Positions 12,226-22,829 of a stretch of 64,000 bases of DNA are shown in pieces. Within the stretch, counting starts at the first letter, position 1. Each line of letters starts with the position of its first letter. The stretch is from contig NC_039362.1 in NCBI RefSeq assembly GCF_003573695.1, positions 195,730,827 to 195,794,826 of the forward strand. Direction: 5' to 3'. Under the pieces are notes generated by a model that was given only the letters and a program-made list of their open reading frames with translations, was not told the DNA's origin and did no database searches. Position numbers and translations under genes: made by a program. This DNA is from Papaver somniferum (taxonomy: Eukaryota > Streptophyta > Magnoliopsida > Ranunculales > Papaveraceae).

Positions 12226-12237
12226 TGGTATCAGAGC
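12226..12237 (+). other. Primer binding site (tRNA-iMet type)
   Basis: TGGTATCAGAGC, two bases after the 5' LTR, is the standard initiator-Met tRNA complement used by plant copia elements to prime minus-strand synthesis. Confidence 0.9.
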
Positions 12238-12257
12238 TTGGGTTTAAGGGAAACGAG

Positions 12258-13280
12258 ATGACAAAGATTTTTTCTTTGAATACACGGTTTAAGGTTGAGA
12301 AGTTCGATGGTTCTATTAACTTTGGTTTATGGAAAATCCAAGTTAAAGATGTTTTAATTCAATCTGGGTTAGTCAAGGCGCTGAAAGGACAAGTGGAAAG
12401 TGGTATTAAGCCTGAATACTAGGAAGATACTGATTTAAGAGCTGCGAGTCAGATACGTTTGTTATTAGCAAAGAATGTTTTGGCTAATGTTGCAAAGATT
12501 ACTACAACAAAGGAGTTGTGGAGTAAACTTGAAGAGTTGTATATAACAAACTCTCGTTAAAATAGATTGTACTTGAAAGAGCAATTTCATACATTGAAGA
12601 TGGTTGAAGGTACGTCTATTGCTAATCATCTCAGCATTTTAAATTCAATCGTTTCTGAACTGGAAGCGTTAGAAGTAACTACTAATGATGAGGATAAAGC
12701 ACTTCGCCTCATCTTGTCACTCCCACCATCTTATATACACATGGTGACATGATTAAAGCATGGAAAATATGCTTTGAGTCTTGCTGAAGTCACTAGTGCT
12801 CTTTTGTCTGAAGAAAAGGAGATGAATAGTGGTCACAGTGGCTCGTCTGAAGATGTTAGTTTATTTGCTGGAGGGAAGAAGAAACACGGTAAGAGTGTTT
12901 GCTGGAAGTGTCACAAACCAGGTCACATCAGACGTGATTGTAAGTGGAAAGAAAATGGGACTGGTTCGGCAAGAGGTCTCGAAGGTCAAGCTAACCATGT
13001 AGGCTATGAAAGCGATTACTCTCTTTTGGTTGCTGCTGATTTAAATCAAGAGAAGAGTTGGATAATGGATAGCGGTACCACGACACATATGTGTGCACGC
13101 CGGTCATATTTCGATAGGTATGTGGGGTGTAGTGGTAAAGTATTTACTGGCGATGTCTCGGAACTATCGGTTAAGGGAGTCGATGATATTCGCATGAAGA
13201 TGTTTGATGGTAAGTTTCGAACAGTCCAAGGAGTAAAACATGTGACGGAGTTAAAGTGGAATCTAATAATTCTTTCCTAA
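12258..13280 (+). pseudogene. Copia gag with zinc knuckle and protease start
   Basis: One frame runs from the ATG at 12,258 with stops at about 12,420, 12,558, 12,750 and 13,278 but no frameshift. Order: gag N-terminus (VEKFDGSINFGLWKIQVKDV, about residues 13-32), a gag helical region with LWSKLEELY, a CCHC zinc knuckle CWKCHKPGHIRRDC (about residues 215-228, intact), then a protease start WIMDSGTTTHM with the catalytic D-S-G (about residue 270). Gag would package element RNA. The pattern fits the Tork/Tnt1 branch (tentative). Pure nonsense decay without indels suggests loss of selection after insertion. After the protease the frame breaks up and jumps to a short non-RT tail. Confidence 0.85.
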
Positions 13281-13669
13281 TTAGATTATGCGGGTTGTAA
13301 GTATTCCTGTTATGGTGGAGTAATAAAGGTTTATCAAGGATCTACTATGATCGTGAAAGGATGTCGTAGCAGCGGCTTGTATACACTGAGGCAGTCAGGG
13401 TTAGGTGGAGCTAAGGATGGATCCAAGTCAACTTTTGGGAATGTAAAGTCCCATGGAAATTTGGCGTTGGGTGGAGTTCCAAAGGCTCGTATGATCAAGA
13501 AGTGGGTTCCAAAGATTGGCAAGTCCAAGGATAACTTGGACTGTGTTGGTCATCATCATTGATGATCAATGGCCCGTAAGGGCAAGTGGACAAGAACAAA
13601 ATGGAAATCAGTTGGTTAAAAAAGCAAGAAGAATTATGTGAACATTGCAAATCAAGTCAAGGTGGAGAT
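13281..13669 (+). other. Residual interior and polypurine tract of TR-GAG
   Basis: A short frame (13,347-13,562) continues in register with gag and matches no integrase or RT I know. The purine tract lies at about 13,658-13,669, directly before the 3' LTR. The whole of integrase, RT and RNase H is missing between the protease and this point. Confidence 0.7.
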
Positions 13670-14176
13670 TGTTAGAAGTTGTCTAGATTTAGCATATTCT
13701 AGAAGTCTTATTTATGGGTAGCTTCCTGTTTTAGTATGGATTCTTTATTGAGGATGTATTACCTAATTAGGTTAGACATTCCTAGTTGAGGATGGTTTCC
13801 CAATTTAGATTAGGAAATAGATTACTTGGAGAAAAAGAGGTGTCTACTATAAATAGGTGACCTTAGAAGAGTCTAAGACACAGTTGTGAAGAGTTCTTAA
13901 GAGTGGGATAACTAAAGCTAGTTTTCGGTCTCTTTGTGAATTTCTTGTTCTGCGAATAAGGTGAGAGCTGTGAGAGAAGGTGAGAGTCTTCTTTGTAATC
14001 ATCCTTGTGGTTAATTGAATAGATTGTGTTCTTGTCCGTGGTTTTTATCCGATTTTGGCTTTTCCACGTAAATCTGTGTCTTGTGTGATTGATTAAGTGT
14101 TTCTCATATCTCTTGGTGTATTGGTTATTGTTTGTTTACCCTAAATATCAGAAGAGTTAAGGTGTAATTCCTGACA
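13670..14176 (+). repeat. 3' LTR of TR-GAG copia element
   Basis: 507-bp partner of 11,717-12,223, with its TATAAATAG at 13,848-13,856. It ends CTGACA, followed by the target duplication GACAT. Confidence 0.92.
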
Positions 14177-14181
14177 GACAT

Positions 14182-15334
14182 TATGGGTACGGTCAAAGAA
14201 TTCTGTGATATGGGTAAGATTCATTCTAGACATAACTCAACTTTCATATCTTTAGTACCAAAGAAGGATTATATTGAAACGGTGAAGGACTACATGCCTA
14301 TTTGCTTGTTAACAAGTGTATACAAGATTATCTCAAAAGTATTATCTTCAAGACTTAAGATTGTTACGAACAAACTAATTTCATCGGTTCAGTGTTCCTA
14401 TGTGGAAGGAAGGAAAATCATCGATGGTACAATGGTATGTAATGAGTTAATTGATTCTAGGTTGTCATTGGGTGTACTAGGTATTATTTGTAAGATTGAC
14501 CTAGAAAAGGCTTTCGATTGAATCAGCTGGAGCTACCTAGAAATTGTCTTAAAGAAAATGGGTTTTAGTACAAAATGGTGTAATTGGGTTAGATTTTGTT
14601 ATTCAACTGCTTCCTTTTCAGTCTTGATCAATGGTTCTTCTTTTGGTTACTTCAAAATCTCAAGAGAAGTTAGCCAGGGAGATCCCATCTCTTCTTTGCT
14701 TTTTAACATCGCCATGAAGGGGTTTTCAAGATACTTGGATAGAGCAACAGACTTGAAGTTATTCAGTGGGTTTTCTTGTACTCAAAATGGGATTATAATC
14801 AACCATCTACATTACGCAGATGATACAATATTTTTATTACATAACAGCAAGGTGGAGCTTCATAATTTGTTTTCGGCTCTACATTATTTTGAGTACATCG
14901 CATGTCTAAAAATCAACACTACAAAGACTAGATTAATACCAATCTGTTGTATCCCAAAACTGGATAATTGGGCCACAGAATTAGGTTTCTCTACTGATTC
15001 CATTCCATTTATGTATCTTGGTTTGCCATTCGGAGCTAAATCTAACTCTAAAGCCACATGGGATCCTGTTTTGAACAAGTTCGATACTAGGTTATCATTT
15101 TGGAACCAAATCTCACTTTCTAAAGGTGGTAAGGTAACACTTATAAAGCATATTATGACTGCATTACCTCTATGCTATTTTTGTCTTTTTAAAGATCCGG
15201 TTTCAGTCATTGAGGAATTAGAAAGGAAAATAAGAAAGTTTCTTTGGGAATGGAAGAATGATGCAGAAAGCTATCACTTGATTAATTATTCATTGGTTTT
15301 TTCTTCAAAAGAAAGGGGGGTTTGGGTCTTTTGA
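14182..15334 (+). pseudogene. LINE ORF2 reverse transcriptase
   Basis: This continues the LINE after the copia insertion. 14,183-14,521: TFISLVPKKDYIETVKDYMP and RPI-like ICLLTSVYKIISKVLSSRL, then KIDLEKAFD, which carries the first RT aspartate. A TGA at 14,519-14,521 separates the rest: GFSTKWCNWVRFC, SREVSQGDPISSLLF and HLHYADDTIFLL, in which YADD is the catalytic pair, then the thumb (YLGLPFGAKS, SLSKGGKVTLIKH). RT motifs are well preserved, but the frame ends at 15,334 inside the GGVG phrase, by a frameshift near 15,320. The role was copying element RNA at the nicked target. Confidence 0.9.
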
Positions 15335-16219
15335 ACCTTAGGTTAATGAACATAGCCTTGCTGTCCAAATGGTGTTGGAGATACGGTATCAAAAAAACAC
15401 ATCTATGGTTTCAAATTATTTATGAAAAGCACGGGAATGCTCGTTAAATCTGGATACCAGGTAAAGTAGCTTCTCCCTTTAGTATATATTTCATGTTGGA
15501 AGGCCATTGCAGACACTAAATAACACATCAAAAATAACAGCAATATCTCGGTTCATTCTGGAACTTTAATATCTTTCTTGCATGATAAATGGATTGGTGT
15601 TGCAGCTCTCTATATATATTTTCTCGACATTTACAAGCTGGACAGAGGTAAATTCACTACTCTTGCTGAGCATATTTCTTTAAATGGAAATTGGTGTTTT
15701 AATTTCAAAAGGAGACTGTCATATTTTGAGGCAAACCAATATGCTAGTATGTTGCATCTTTTAGGAGATAACCCTCCTCTACTAGATAGTTTGGCAGACA
15801 CAAGGCGATGGGAACTAACCTCAGATGGAGTTTTTAATGTTACATTTCTCTATGGTAAACTGAACTTACTTGTTGGAGTAGATAATTTCCCTCATTCGCT
15901 TGTTTGGAAGAAAAACATACCTCCAAAAGTTAATTTCCTAATCTGGTGTGCCGTTCATGGAAGATTGAATATTATTGATGTCTTGGCCGCAAAATGTATT
16001 ATTCTAGAAGATGGGTGCATCATGTACGGAGATGCTTTCGAGTCTGCAGATCATATCTTCTTGCATTGCAGAGTGGCTACATGGATTTGGTCACAGCTAA
16101 CACCAAATAATTGGGCCTGGCCATTTCCGAGAACCCTTTATGATCTTGCTCGTTGCTGGAACTTTAATCTTTTTTCGCCTACCGGTAACCATTACTGGCC
16201 ACATGTCCCTTATTTTTAA
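15335..16219 (+). pseudogene. LINE ORF2 C-terminus (zinc-binding domain)
   Basis: After a broken stretch (LNLRLMNIALLSKWCWRYG is readable from about 15,333), a 213-codon frame at 15,578-16,219 carries the zf-RVT-like region: FNVTFLYGKLN, WKKNIPPKVNFLIWCAVHGRLN and DHIFLHCRVATWIW. The first zinc pair reads C-x-x-Y instead of C-x-x-C, so metal binding is probably lost. There is no RNase H downstream. It is the final recognisable part of the LINE. Confidence 0.8.
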
Positions 16220-16315
16220 GGTCCAGATCCGATGTCTCAGGAAAACGCTTGTGCCCGTCCCTACTTATAAGACAGAGGATATGTGTTACTCTCTTATGCC
16301 TCTGAGACATTTATG

Positions 16316-16560
16316 TTGGAGTAACGTATTGCTTATAGCATCCTCCGATACTTCAAATATCGTCTTCCCCTAGTACTTTTTAATGATTATGAGTTTACTT
16401 TTATTCGGATAAGTAACAACAATGGTGATATACATTTGACTTACATATGTACTAAAGTGTAACGTATTTCTTGTTTTTTACATTATGGTGGGAATTGTAC
16501 GAGTCCTTAATAAATTTAGCTTGAATATCACCTTAAGCATAATTTTCTTAACTTACTTCC
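16316..16560 (+). repeat. Dispersed repeat R1, copy 2
   Basis: Contains the R1 blocks in order: CTCCGATACTTCAAATATC, GATTATGAGTTTA, GTGTAACGTA, ATGGTGGGAATTGTACGAG and TTTAGCTTGAATATCACC. It is closest to the 35.4-kb copy. Confidence 0.65.
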
Positions 16561-16839
16561 AAATAATGAAAAAAAACTAAAGGCATCCACATTGTTGCGG
16601 AAATTTAGCAATAATTCTCAAATTTTCGATCACAAATGACGAGGGAAGTCATTTTTTCCCCTTTGTTAAATGTATAATTTCCTATGATTTTTCGTGTGGG
16701 ATAGAATATTCAACATAAATAAAGGTTTTTGTTCGAAATATTTATAAAAATTGTAAAATTATTAATTTACTACGCAAAACAATATGCTAGTTAGATGCCA
16801 ATATGAGGGAAAATAAAAATATTTTACTCTTAAATTTAT

Positions 16840-17124
16840 CGGAAAATGGGTCATTTGTTCAAATATTTTTAAATCACGGTTCAAATGGACGAGTAAAAAA
16901 TAGTTTGGGTGAAATGACCAAAAAAAAATAGTAAGGATTAAACTGGATGAAACTGGATACATCCTGTGTAAATTAAAAATAAGAAAAAATATTTGAAAAT
17001 GGGCACGATGAAACTGATTACATCCTGCCTATTTTTACATTTTTGTCCATTTAAACAGTATCAAAATCTAACTGTCCATTTCACCCAGGAATTGTTAATT
17101 TTGGTCTTTTTAACCAATTTTGTG
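16840..17124 (+). mobile_element. 320-bp MITE family, copy 1 (285 bp)
   Basis: Starts CGGAAAATGGGTCATTTG, ends CCAATTTTGTG, and is flanked by TAAATTTAT / TAAACTTAT (16,831-16,839 and 17,125-17,133; 8 of 9 match). The interior carries the GATGAAACTGGATACATCCTG-type quasi-palindromes; one of them has decayed in this copy. Confidence 0.88.
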
Positions 17125-17133
17125 TAAACTTAT

Positions 17134-18180
17134 TTATTTAATTAAAGACTTGTAAATGAGATAATGATCTAAAAAATAATTCATTCTTTTCATAACCAGT
17201 AGCTATCAGTTTCTATCAAAATATCAATGCAGTACAAAGATTAACAACTTCCCATGGTCATACAAAATCGGTACATGATTTTGTAAACCAAGCGATTCTT
17301 GATATGCTATATTCTGCAAGAATGAAACCAAACCAAGTTGGGATGCACAAAATTTTCCACGAAATCAATGAGCTCATTTGATCAAGTAAGGTTCAACTAA
17401 AGATATATAGAAGCCAATATTGTGGCTAACAAGTTGGCTAAGAATGATGCTCTAGAAATCATGAAGGCATATGGATTAATAACATGCCGAGTTTCATTGT
17501 TTTTGAATTTCAAAATGATGTAATCGCGTCACTACACCAAGGCTAGTTCTTTTTGGGCCTTCTTAGTTGTTCATCATGAGGCTAGTTTATAAAAAGAAAA
17601 AGAACGGTACATATATGCTTTTACCATTTTGGTTAGTAAATTATTATTCAAACTTTTTTTTTTCACGAGTGATTTATCTCTTCATTTCTCTCTTATAATT
17701 AAAGAAAATCCAATTTTTCTTTTCATTTCATTCAAATTACACAAATTCAATAACCATTAAATCGGTAGCGTACGGATCGTGTCAGAGATATACACATCAT
17801 GATATCCCAAAATTGCATGGCATGCGTCCTGTATAAAGGTTTCCAACTTGCGATCGAATGAAAGGTATTGAAATTGTAGTTCAAGTGATGACTATGTATG
17901 AACCCCTCATTTGGACTTGTTAACATATTCTCCTAATGCATGCGGTTTTCAAAGAGTCAACTTTGTATCGAATAGAAATCCAAATGGAATCCGTGGATCG
18001 ATGTATTCAACTCTTGCTTGATTTTTTATTTTCTGTGCTTCTTGACCAATGCGCGGTTAAAGGACTTCATCGGTATTGCATCTTGACCGTTGTAAGTCTG
18101 TTGTTGCAATTTGAGTACCACTTGAATAGTTGGGTTTCGACGATCATGGATTTTTTCGCTCTTAGTATATTCTTATATTT
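17134..18180. other. Segment paralogous to 39.97-40.83 kb
   Basis: 17,134-17,290 aligns with 39,990-40,460 once the MITE there is removed. 17,780-18,180 aligns with 40,485-40,830 (AGAGATATACACATC, ATATCCCAAA, GCATGCGTC, GGTTTCCAAC, CTTGTTAACATA, GAGTCAACTTT). Around 17,410-17,510 a reading YRSQYCG/EANIVANKLAKND resembles the end of a LINE RNase H, but it is short. No intact gene. Confidence 0.6.
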
Positions 18181-18440
18181 AGTATACTCCGATATCTCAG
18201 ATTTCATCATTGGTCCATTTAATCCTTACTAAAGTCTTTTCTATCAGTAAGTAAAGAAAGTAAATGTGTCTATAGGTTTTCAATAGAACAAGATAACAAT
18301 AAGAAAATGTACATTAAACTCAAGTGACTTTATATACCAAACAATAACAAGGTAACAGTCTTGCACATGGTTTCGATTCTCCTCACCAAAGGTTGGAATT
18401 GTATAACAATCAATGAAAATAACATGAATTTCTCCTAAGC
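18181..18440 (+). repeat. Dispersed repeat R1, copy 3
   Basis: Starts AGTATACTCCGATATCTCAG; continues with AACAATAAGAAAATGTACATTAAACTCAAGTGACTTTATAT-type sequence shared with 22.83-22.97 kb. This half of R1 differs from the 16-kb copy but matches the TRIM-interrupted copy. Confidence 0.5.
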
Positions 18441-19410
18441 AAATTAAGCATGATGCTGGTTTCATTCCAAATAAACAAATAAACAAAGGCCTATCTGGTT
18501 TCATTCCAAAGGTATCTAACATACAAAGTTTTCTCTTGTTCCCGCTATTAGCTAACATGCATACTTTGAGACCAATGTGCATCATGAGTCACGTTCTAGA
18601 ATTTGAATATTTGGGTGATTGTTTTGAAGTTTGTACCATAAAACAAAATTTCACTCAAATAGGATAATTTTAAAATTGTTATGGGGCTTATGAAATTTCA
18701 TGGGAAGCTATCACATTCATGTAAAATAAAACAATCTTAACTCTTTTTTTTATTGTGAAAGAAGATTATATTGAAGAAATAAGAATAGATTATAATTAGA
18801 CCCAGACACAAATTACAGAGATATAATTTTCGGTAGAAAGTGCAAGGACTACCGAGATAATCCAAAATGACTAATAATAAGTTCCTTACAAGTTACAAAG
18901 AGTAAAAAACAAAATCCATGGGACACAACCTCAACCAAGCTACGAAGCCCATTAGAGATACCCGGATGGAACTGCCCATCACCCAGAACCGATGAGAACC
19001 CTAACGAAATAGCATCGCTTCGCTACCATAGCCGCCCCCGACCACCATATGGACTACCACTGCCATCACCGATTCACCACTGCAGCTCTAATTTTGATGA
19101 CCCTGATTATCATCGGATTAAGAACCGAGATGGGAAGCCATTTCCATCATCAAAAACCAACACTTTTGTTGGTTAAGATAAAAGATGGCTGCAAGGGATG
19201 GTTGTAGGAGATGTAAGAGATTAGAGATGAATGTAAGTGATGGGTGTAGGAGATGTATAAGATGAGGTGTAGAAGGGATTGTTTTGATGGAGATTTAATT
19301 TACTTTGAGATCTGGTGGCTGCAAATATGATTTCGATTGGTGAGAGTTAACACATGATTCACTGTTTGATGGATGTAGGAGATGTATTAGTATTTCAAAC
19401 TAAGATGAGG
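18441..19410. other. Non-coding; possible minus-strand retroposon 3' end
   Basis: At 18,744-18,751 an eight-T run precedes ATTGTGAAAGAAGATTATATTG. Read on the minus strand this resembles the poly-A end of a LINE-like retroposon extending toward 19.9 kb. I could not fix a target duplication, so this is tentative. Confidence 0.3.
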
Positions 19411-19413
19411 TGA

Positions 19414-19672
19414 GATATGGGAAGAAGAAAAGGGATATCTTCTTCAATTGAAGATAAATTGGTATGAGAAAATAGAGATTCAAGCCATGACTAAGATATG
19501 GGATAATGACTAGGGGATATCTTCAAATCGGTACATTGAAGATAGAGATTCAAGCCACGACTTAGATATGGGAAAATGAAAAGGGGATATCTTCAAATCG
19601 GTATATTGAAGATAGAGATTCAAGCCATGACTGAGATATGGGATAATGAATAGGGGATATCTTCAATAGAGG
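19414..19672. repeat. 70-bp minisatellite, about 3.5 units
   Basis: AGAGATTCAAGCC recurs at 19,474, 19,544 and 19,614 (exact 70-bp period) with GATATGGGA and GGGATATCTTCAA at fixed offsets. A degenerate unit precedes (from about 19,414) and a partial one follows. Confidence 0.85.
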
Positions 19673-19939
19673 TTCAATCCATGGACATGGGAAAAAGAAA
19701 TAGAAACTGTGGAATAGAAGCCATGACGGAGAATCAACAAAACAATGAAATCCTTGCTGAGATCTAGCCCGAAGACTAGTTCCGAGCAAGAGGAAGGGGA
19801 GCCGACTGTTTGTAAAAGCTAGGGTTCGAGGGTTTGAAAGAAAGATGGAGTTTAGTAAACCCATAGCAGCTTTTGGAAAATGCAAGTTTTGTGCGCCAAG
19901 CTTTAAATTGCGAAGTATTTCGTAATTTGTTGTCACTAA

Positions 19940-19993
19940 CTCATTTTATCTGATTCAAAAAAAAAAAAAAAAAAAAATTCATTTTATCTCTCG
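19940..19993 (+). mobile_element. Micro-insertion: poly-A tail with a direct repeat
   Basis: CTCATTTTATCT, then GATTC, then about 22 As, then TTCATTTTATCT. An 11-12-bp direct repeat flanking almost nothing but poly-A is what target-primed reverse transcription leaves when 5' truncation is nearly complete. Simple A-run expansion plus chance is the alternative. Confidence 0.5.
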
Positions 19994-20723
19994 TAAAAAG
20001 TTGCGTATCAACTGAAGCAAAACCTGGGAAAGGCCGAAAAACACTATGAACCTGAAAAGATGTATATCGGATCATGTGGTGTCACTTCCTTTGGTTCAAA
20101 TGCCAATGCCTGTCCTGTTTACAAAGCAATCAGGTCCTTGATTCATAAATATTTCTGAATGTCGAAACCAATGGTTTTCAAAAACAAATTCTGAATTGAA
20201 GTTTCTTAGATGATTTATTGTTGAAGTTTCTTAGATGATTTTCTTAAAATTTGAACTTCTTCTTGCATGATTGTTCTCAAAAAAATGAGTAAGACATGCT
20301 AACTAGAGTGGATAATTATAGGAGAGAATTGTTTAACTTAGAAATAAGGCTATTTTCAATATTCTTATCTTCACTTCCAAATTCTCTAGTCATGTACTTG
20401 ATTAATTGCATATATATATATGAGTACACTTCCAAATGCCAACCTATACTAAATTTAACCTGTCCACCATAAACAAGACCATTCACCGTAATGTGATCGT
20501 ATTAAAAAGACAAAGAATACTAGGATTTAAAAAGATGAAAAACAAGACTAACGAACTTGTTTTCATAAATTTAAATCCTTTTTCAATATGTTTGAAGATA
20601 AACTAGATGTATCAAATACATTGTATAATTGAGATTGACTTCTACTTAAATGAACAAATACTTTGGATACTCTTCCTTAATGATTCCTCTATTGAATTAC
20701 AGAATTAGGTAATTCTTAACATT
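19994..20723. other. Non-coding AT-rich sequence
   Basis: A small direct repeat TTGAAGTTTCTTAGATGATTT lies near 20,197-20,240. I see no gene or element end. Confidence 0.3.
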
Positions 20724-20985
20724 TAGTATACTCCAATATCTCACTTCTCTTATCCTTTTCAATGAAGTAGGCATAATTTTTAATGAACAACAAAAAGAAT
20801 ATGCATCAAATCAAGTAACATTAAATGGATAAATATATATTGAAGTGTAACATACGATACTTCTTAACTAGCACTTTGTGACAGGTTTGATTTTATATTA
20901 TGGCAGGAATCATATGATTATCCAATAAAATTAGTGTGAATATCACCTTATGCATTAAGCATGATCTCCTTAACGGAGTAAGGAA
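20724..20985 (+). repeat. Dispersed repeat R1, copy 4
   Basis: Uninterrupted copy: TAGTATACTCCAATATCTCA, AGTAACATTAAATGGATAAA, TATATTGAAGTGTAACATAC, ATTATGGCAGGAATCATATG, then TTAGTGTGAATATCACC and AAGCATGATCTCC. Confidence 0.7.
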
Positions 20986-21485
20986 GCTACACTAGAGAGA
21001 TCGATTAATTGGTCCCTGTTTGAAGGCAGGGGTGTTTACTGATTGTGCTATAGGATGGACATTTCTTACCATTACGCATTTGTCAGACCATATGTCAGTC
21101 GAAATTCATGAGATTTGAGGACAAATCTTGGGTCCTTTCCGTTGAACCTAGAGTGCTGATGTTGAGGAACGCTTGGTAAGATAGATTGGAACCCAGGTTC
21201 AAACTCTGCTAGGTCGTTTCATACGGCCTAACTATCTCGAATGTGTTTTTCATTTATGAAAAAACAGTTATCACAGTTGATCTCAATTGTTAAAAACCCA
21301 AGGTTATGTCTCTTATGTATACACATGAAACACAAGTCGATTTCTGCTTCTAAATCAGAAGTGAGCTCAAATACAAATGAAAAATATTGAAGGAAAAAAG
21401 TCTACTAGTATCAACGAAAAAGAAATCTACATAGGCTTAAATTGCTGCACTACAGTGGCCCATATGTTCATGAATATATAAACCG
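20986..21485. other. Non-coding sequence
   Basis: A frame near 21,040-21,120 reads TDCAIGWTFLTITHLSDHMSV, faintly like the THLSDH phrase of LINE endonucleases, but it is too short to call. Confidence 0.25.
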
Positions 21486-21502
21486 TCAGATTCTCCAACG
21501 AT

Positions 21503-22689
21503 TTTTTTTAACAAGGGGTATATTTCATTAAACAAAATCTCTAACGAGCAACGTTACACGACCCCAAAACAGAGTAAACCCGTTGCCGAAACGGTGACCC
21601 ATAAACCGACAAGCTTCTACCGAATACTAATTGGAAATCCATACTAATTGGAAACCCCAGAACAAATCCTAAAGGACAACTAGTATCTATATCGTAGACA
21701 ACTAAAGAAGCTAGACCGATACATAAGGAACCGACTCGGAAGACAGATTCCACAGAAACCAGTGGAGACAACAACATCAATGGAGTACAAACCATCAATG
21801 GTTTACAGGAAGACAGATTCCACAGAAACCAGTGGAGACAACAACATCAATGGAGTACAAACCATCAATGGTTTACAAACTGCAAAGTAGAAACAGTAAG
21901 AAAGCCAACATACAAATCCGCCAACATAAAAAGATCACCACCGATGGGAAGGCCAAGCAGTAAAAGCCCAAACCAGAGAAGCAACCATGGATCAGCAGAG
22001 GAACCGGTTCATCCATAACCCAACCCGACTCGACCCGACCCGAGAAAACCCTAGCCACCGTCTTCCCCGCCAACCGAACGAAGAATCATCAATTTCACCG
22101 AAGAAATAGCATCTAGATAACCAGATCACTTCCAAAACAACAACCATCAAAAATAAACACCACCAGCAATTTCAATACATCAAAAACAGGCCCCATGCCA
22201 ACAAGACGGTGATCAAAGCAATACCCTCATGGCCAACAACATAGAAACCCAGAAGCCATCACCACCACCGGAAGTCATAACCTCAAGCAGAAAAAACTAA
22301 CAGCAACACAACAGACATCACCATTACCGGAAGCTGAAATCACCGAACAACCAAGGAGAAACACAACAAACAGCAACCCAACAACAGAAGCATGAAGAAT
22401 CGAACTAAAAGCCCCAAGAAACCACCAACTAACAGACCCAGGCCATAGATCTAAAAAGAAGTGCACCAACTGATCGATTAATCACGAAAGGAGCAAATCC
22501 ACCGTAAAAGAAAACCTATTCATAACTAATTACAGTAGTTACGTATGAATCTTATTCAATTTAATCCATAAAGGACCAAATCAAGCAAAATTCATAGAAA
22601 GCAGATGAAGTTTTTTTTTGGTCGGTGTAGATAGGGAAAAGAGGAAAGAGAAAGAGCCTTGATGCTGTTCGAGACTTGGACTGTGCGTT
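21503..22689 (-). mobile_element. Retroposon with poly-A tail and 17-bp target duplication
   Basis: The left edge (3' end on the minus strand) is a short T-run, i.e. a poly-A tail. The same 17-bp site TCAGATTCTCCAAYGAT lies at both edges (21,486-21,502 and 22,690-22,706) with one mismatch. Poly-A and a long target duplication identify L1-style target-primed insertion. No RT or other domain is seen; minus-strand frames are short. It could be a truncated LINE 5'/3' composite, a non-autonomous LINE derivative or a processed transcript. Confidence 0.75.
21738..21877. repeat. Exact 70-bp tandem duplication
   Basis: Units 21,738-21,807 and 21,808-21,877 (both start GGAAGACAGATTCC and end GGTTTACA) show no difference by eye. 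They lie inside the retroposon, so the duplication arose after or during its formation. Confidence 0.9.
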
Positions 22690-22829
22690 TCAGATTCTCC
22701 AATGATAAATTTGAAATTAAACAGTTAAATACTGGCACTATCAATTAGGTGGTGAGAAATAAAGATGATCGAAATAAAAAATCAAAATGAGATCAAATTC
22801 TCTAGCCCTCTCGATGTTTCCTCAACCTG

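Larger units (their letters stand above)
11717..14176 (+). mobile_element. TR-GAG-type non-autonomous copia element, complete
   Basis: Two 507-bp LTRs bound a 1,446-bp interior, flanked by the perfect duplication GACAT (11,712-11,716 and 14,177-14,181). The LTRs start TGTTAG and end in CA and differ by roughly 16-17 bases by eye, so this is a moderately old insertion. A primer site TGGTATCAGAGC follows the left LTR and a purine tract (CAAGGTGGAGA) precedes the right one. The interior encodes gag, a zinc knuckle and a protease start, but no integrase, RT or RNase H. Gag-only LTR elements of this kind have been described in plants as TR-GAGs; movement would need enzymes from a related copia. 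Confidence 0.92.
10016..16219 (+). mobile_element. L1-type LINE, decayed, split by a copia element
   Basis: Domains run in LINE order on the plus strand: a short ORF1-like tail, AP endonuclease start, linker, RT, then zinc-binding region. A copia element (11,717-14,176) interrupts ORF2; coding sense resumes exactly across the duplicated GACAT (FKEDI before, MGTVKEFCDMG after). Many stops and several frame changes show that it is dead. The 5' end looks truncated near 10.0 kb. No poly-A tail or target duplication could be fixed at the 3' end. Confidence 0.85.

Noticed and set aside
12226..12237. tRNA gene fragment
   Set aside because: TGGTATCAGAGC is a primer binding site next to an LTR, not part of a cloverleaf.
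19562..19936. 124-codon minus-strand ORF
   Set aside because: Its C-terminal half is translation of the 70-bp minisatellite and its N-terminal half has no recognisable domain.
18744..19940. Full retroposon spanning 18.7-19.9 kb on the minus strand
   Set aside because: A poly-A-like left edge exists, but no convincing target duplication at the proposed right edge.
22275..22469. Hydrophobic minus-strand ORF resembling a small membrane protein
   Set aside because: It lies in the domainless retroposon body, with no start context or conservation evidence; T-rich reverse frames readily give such peptides.
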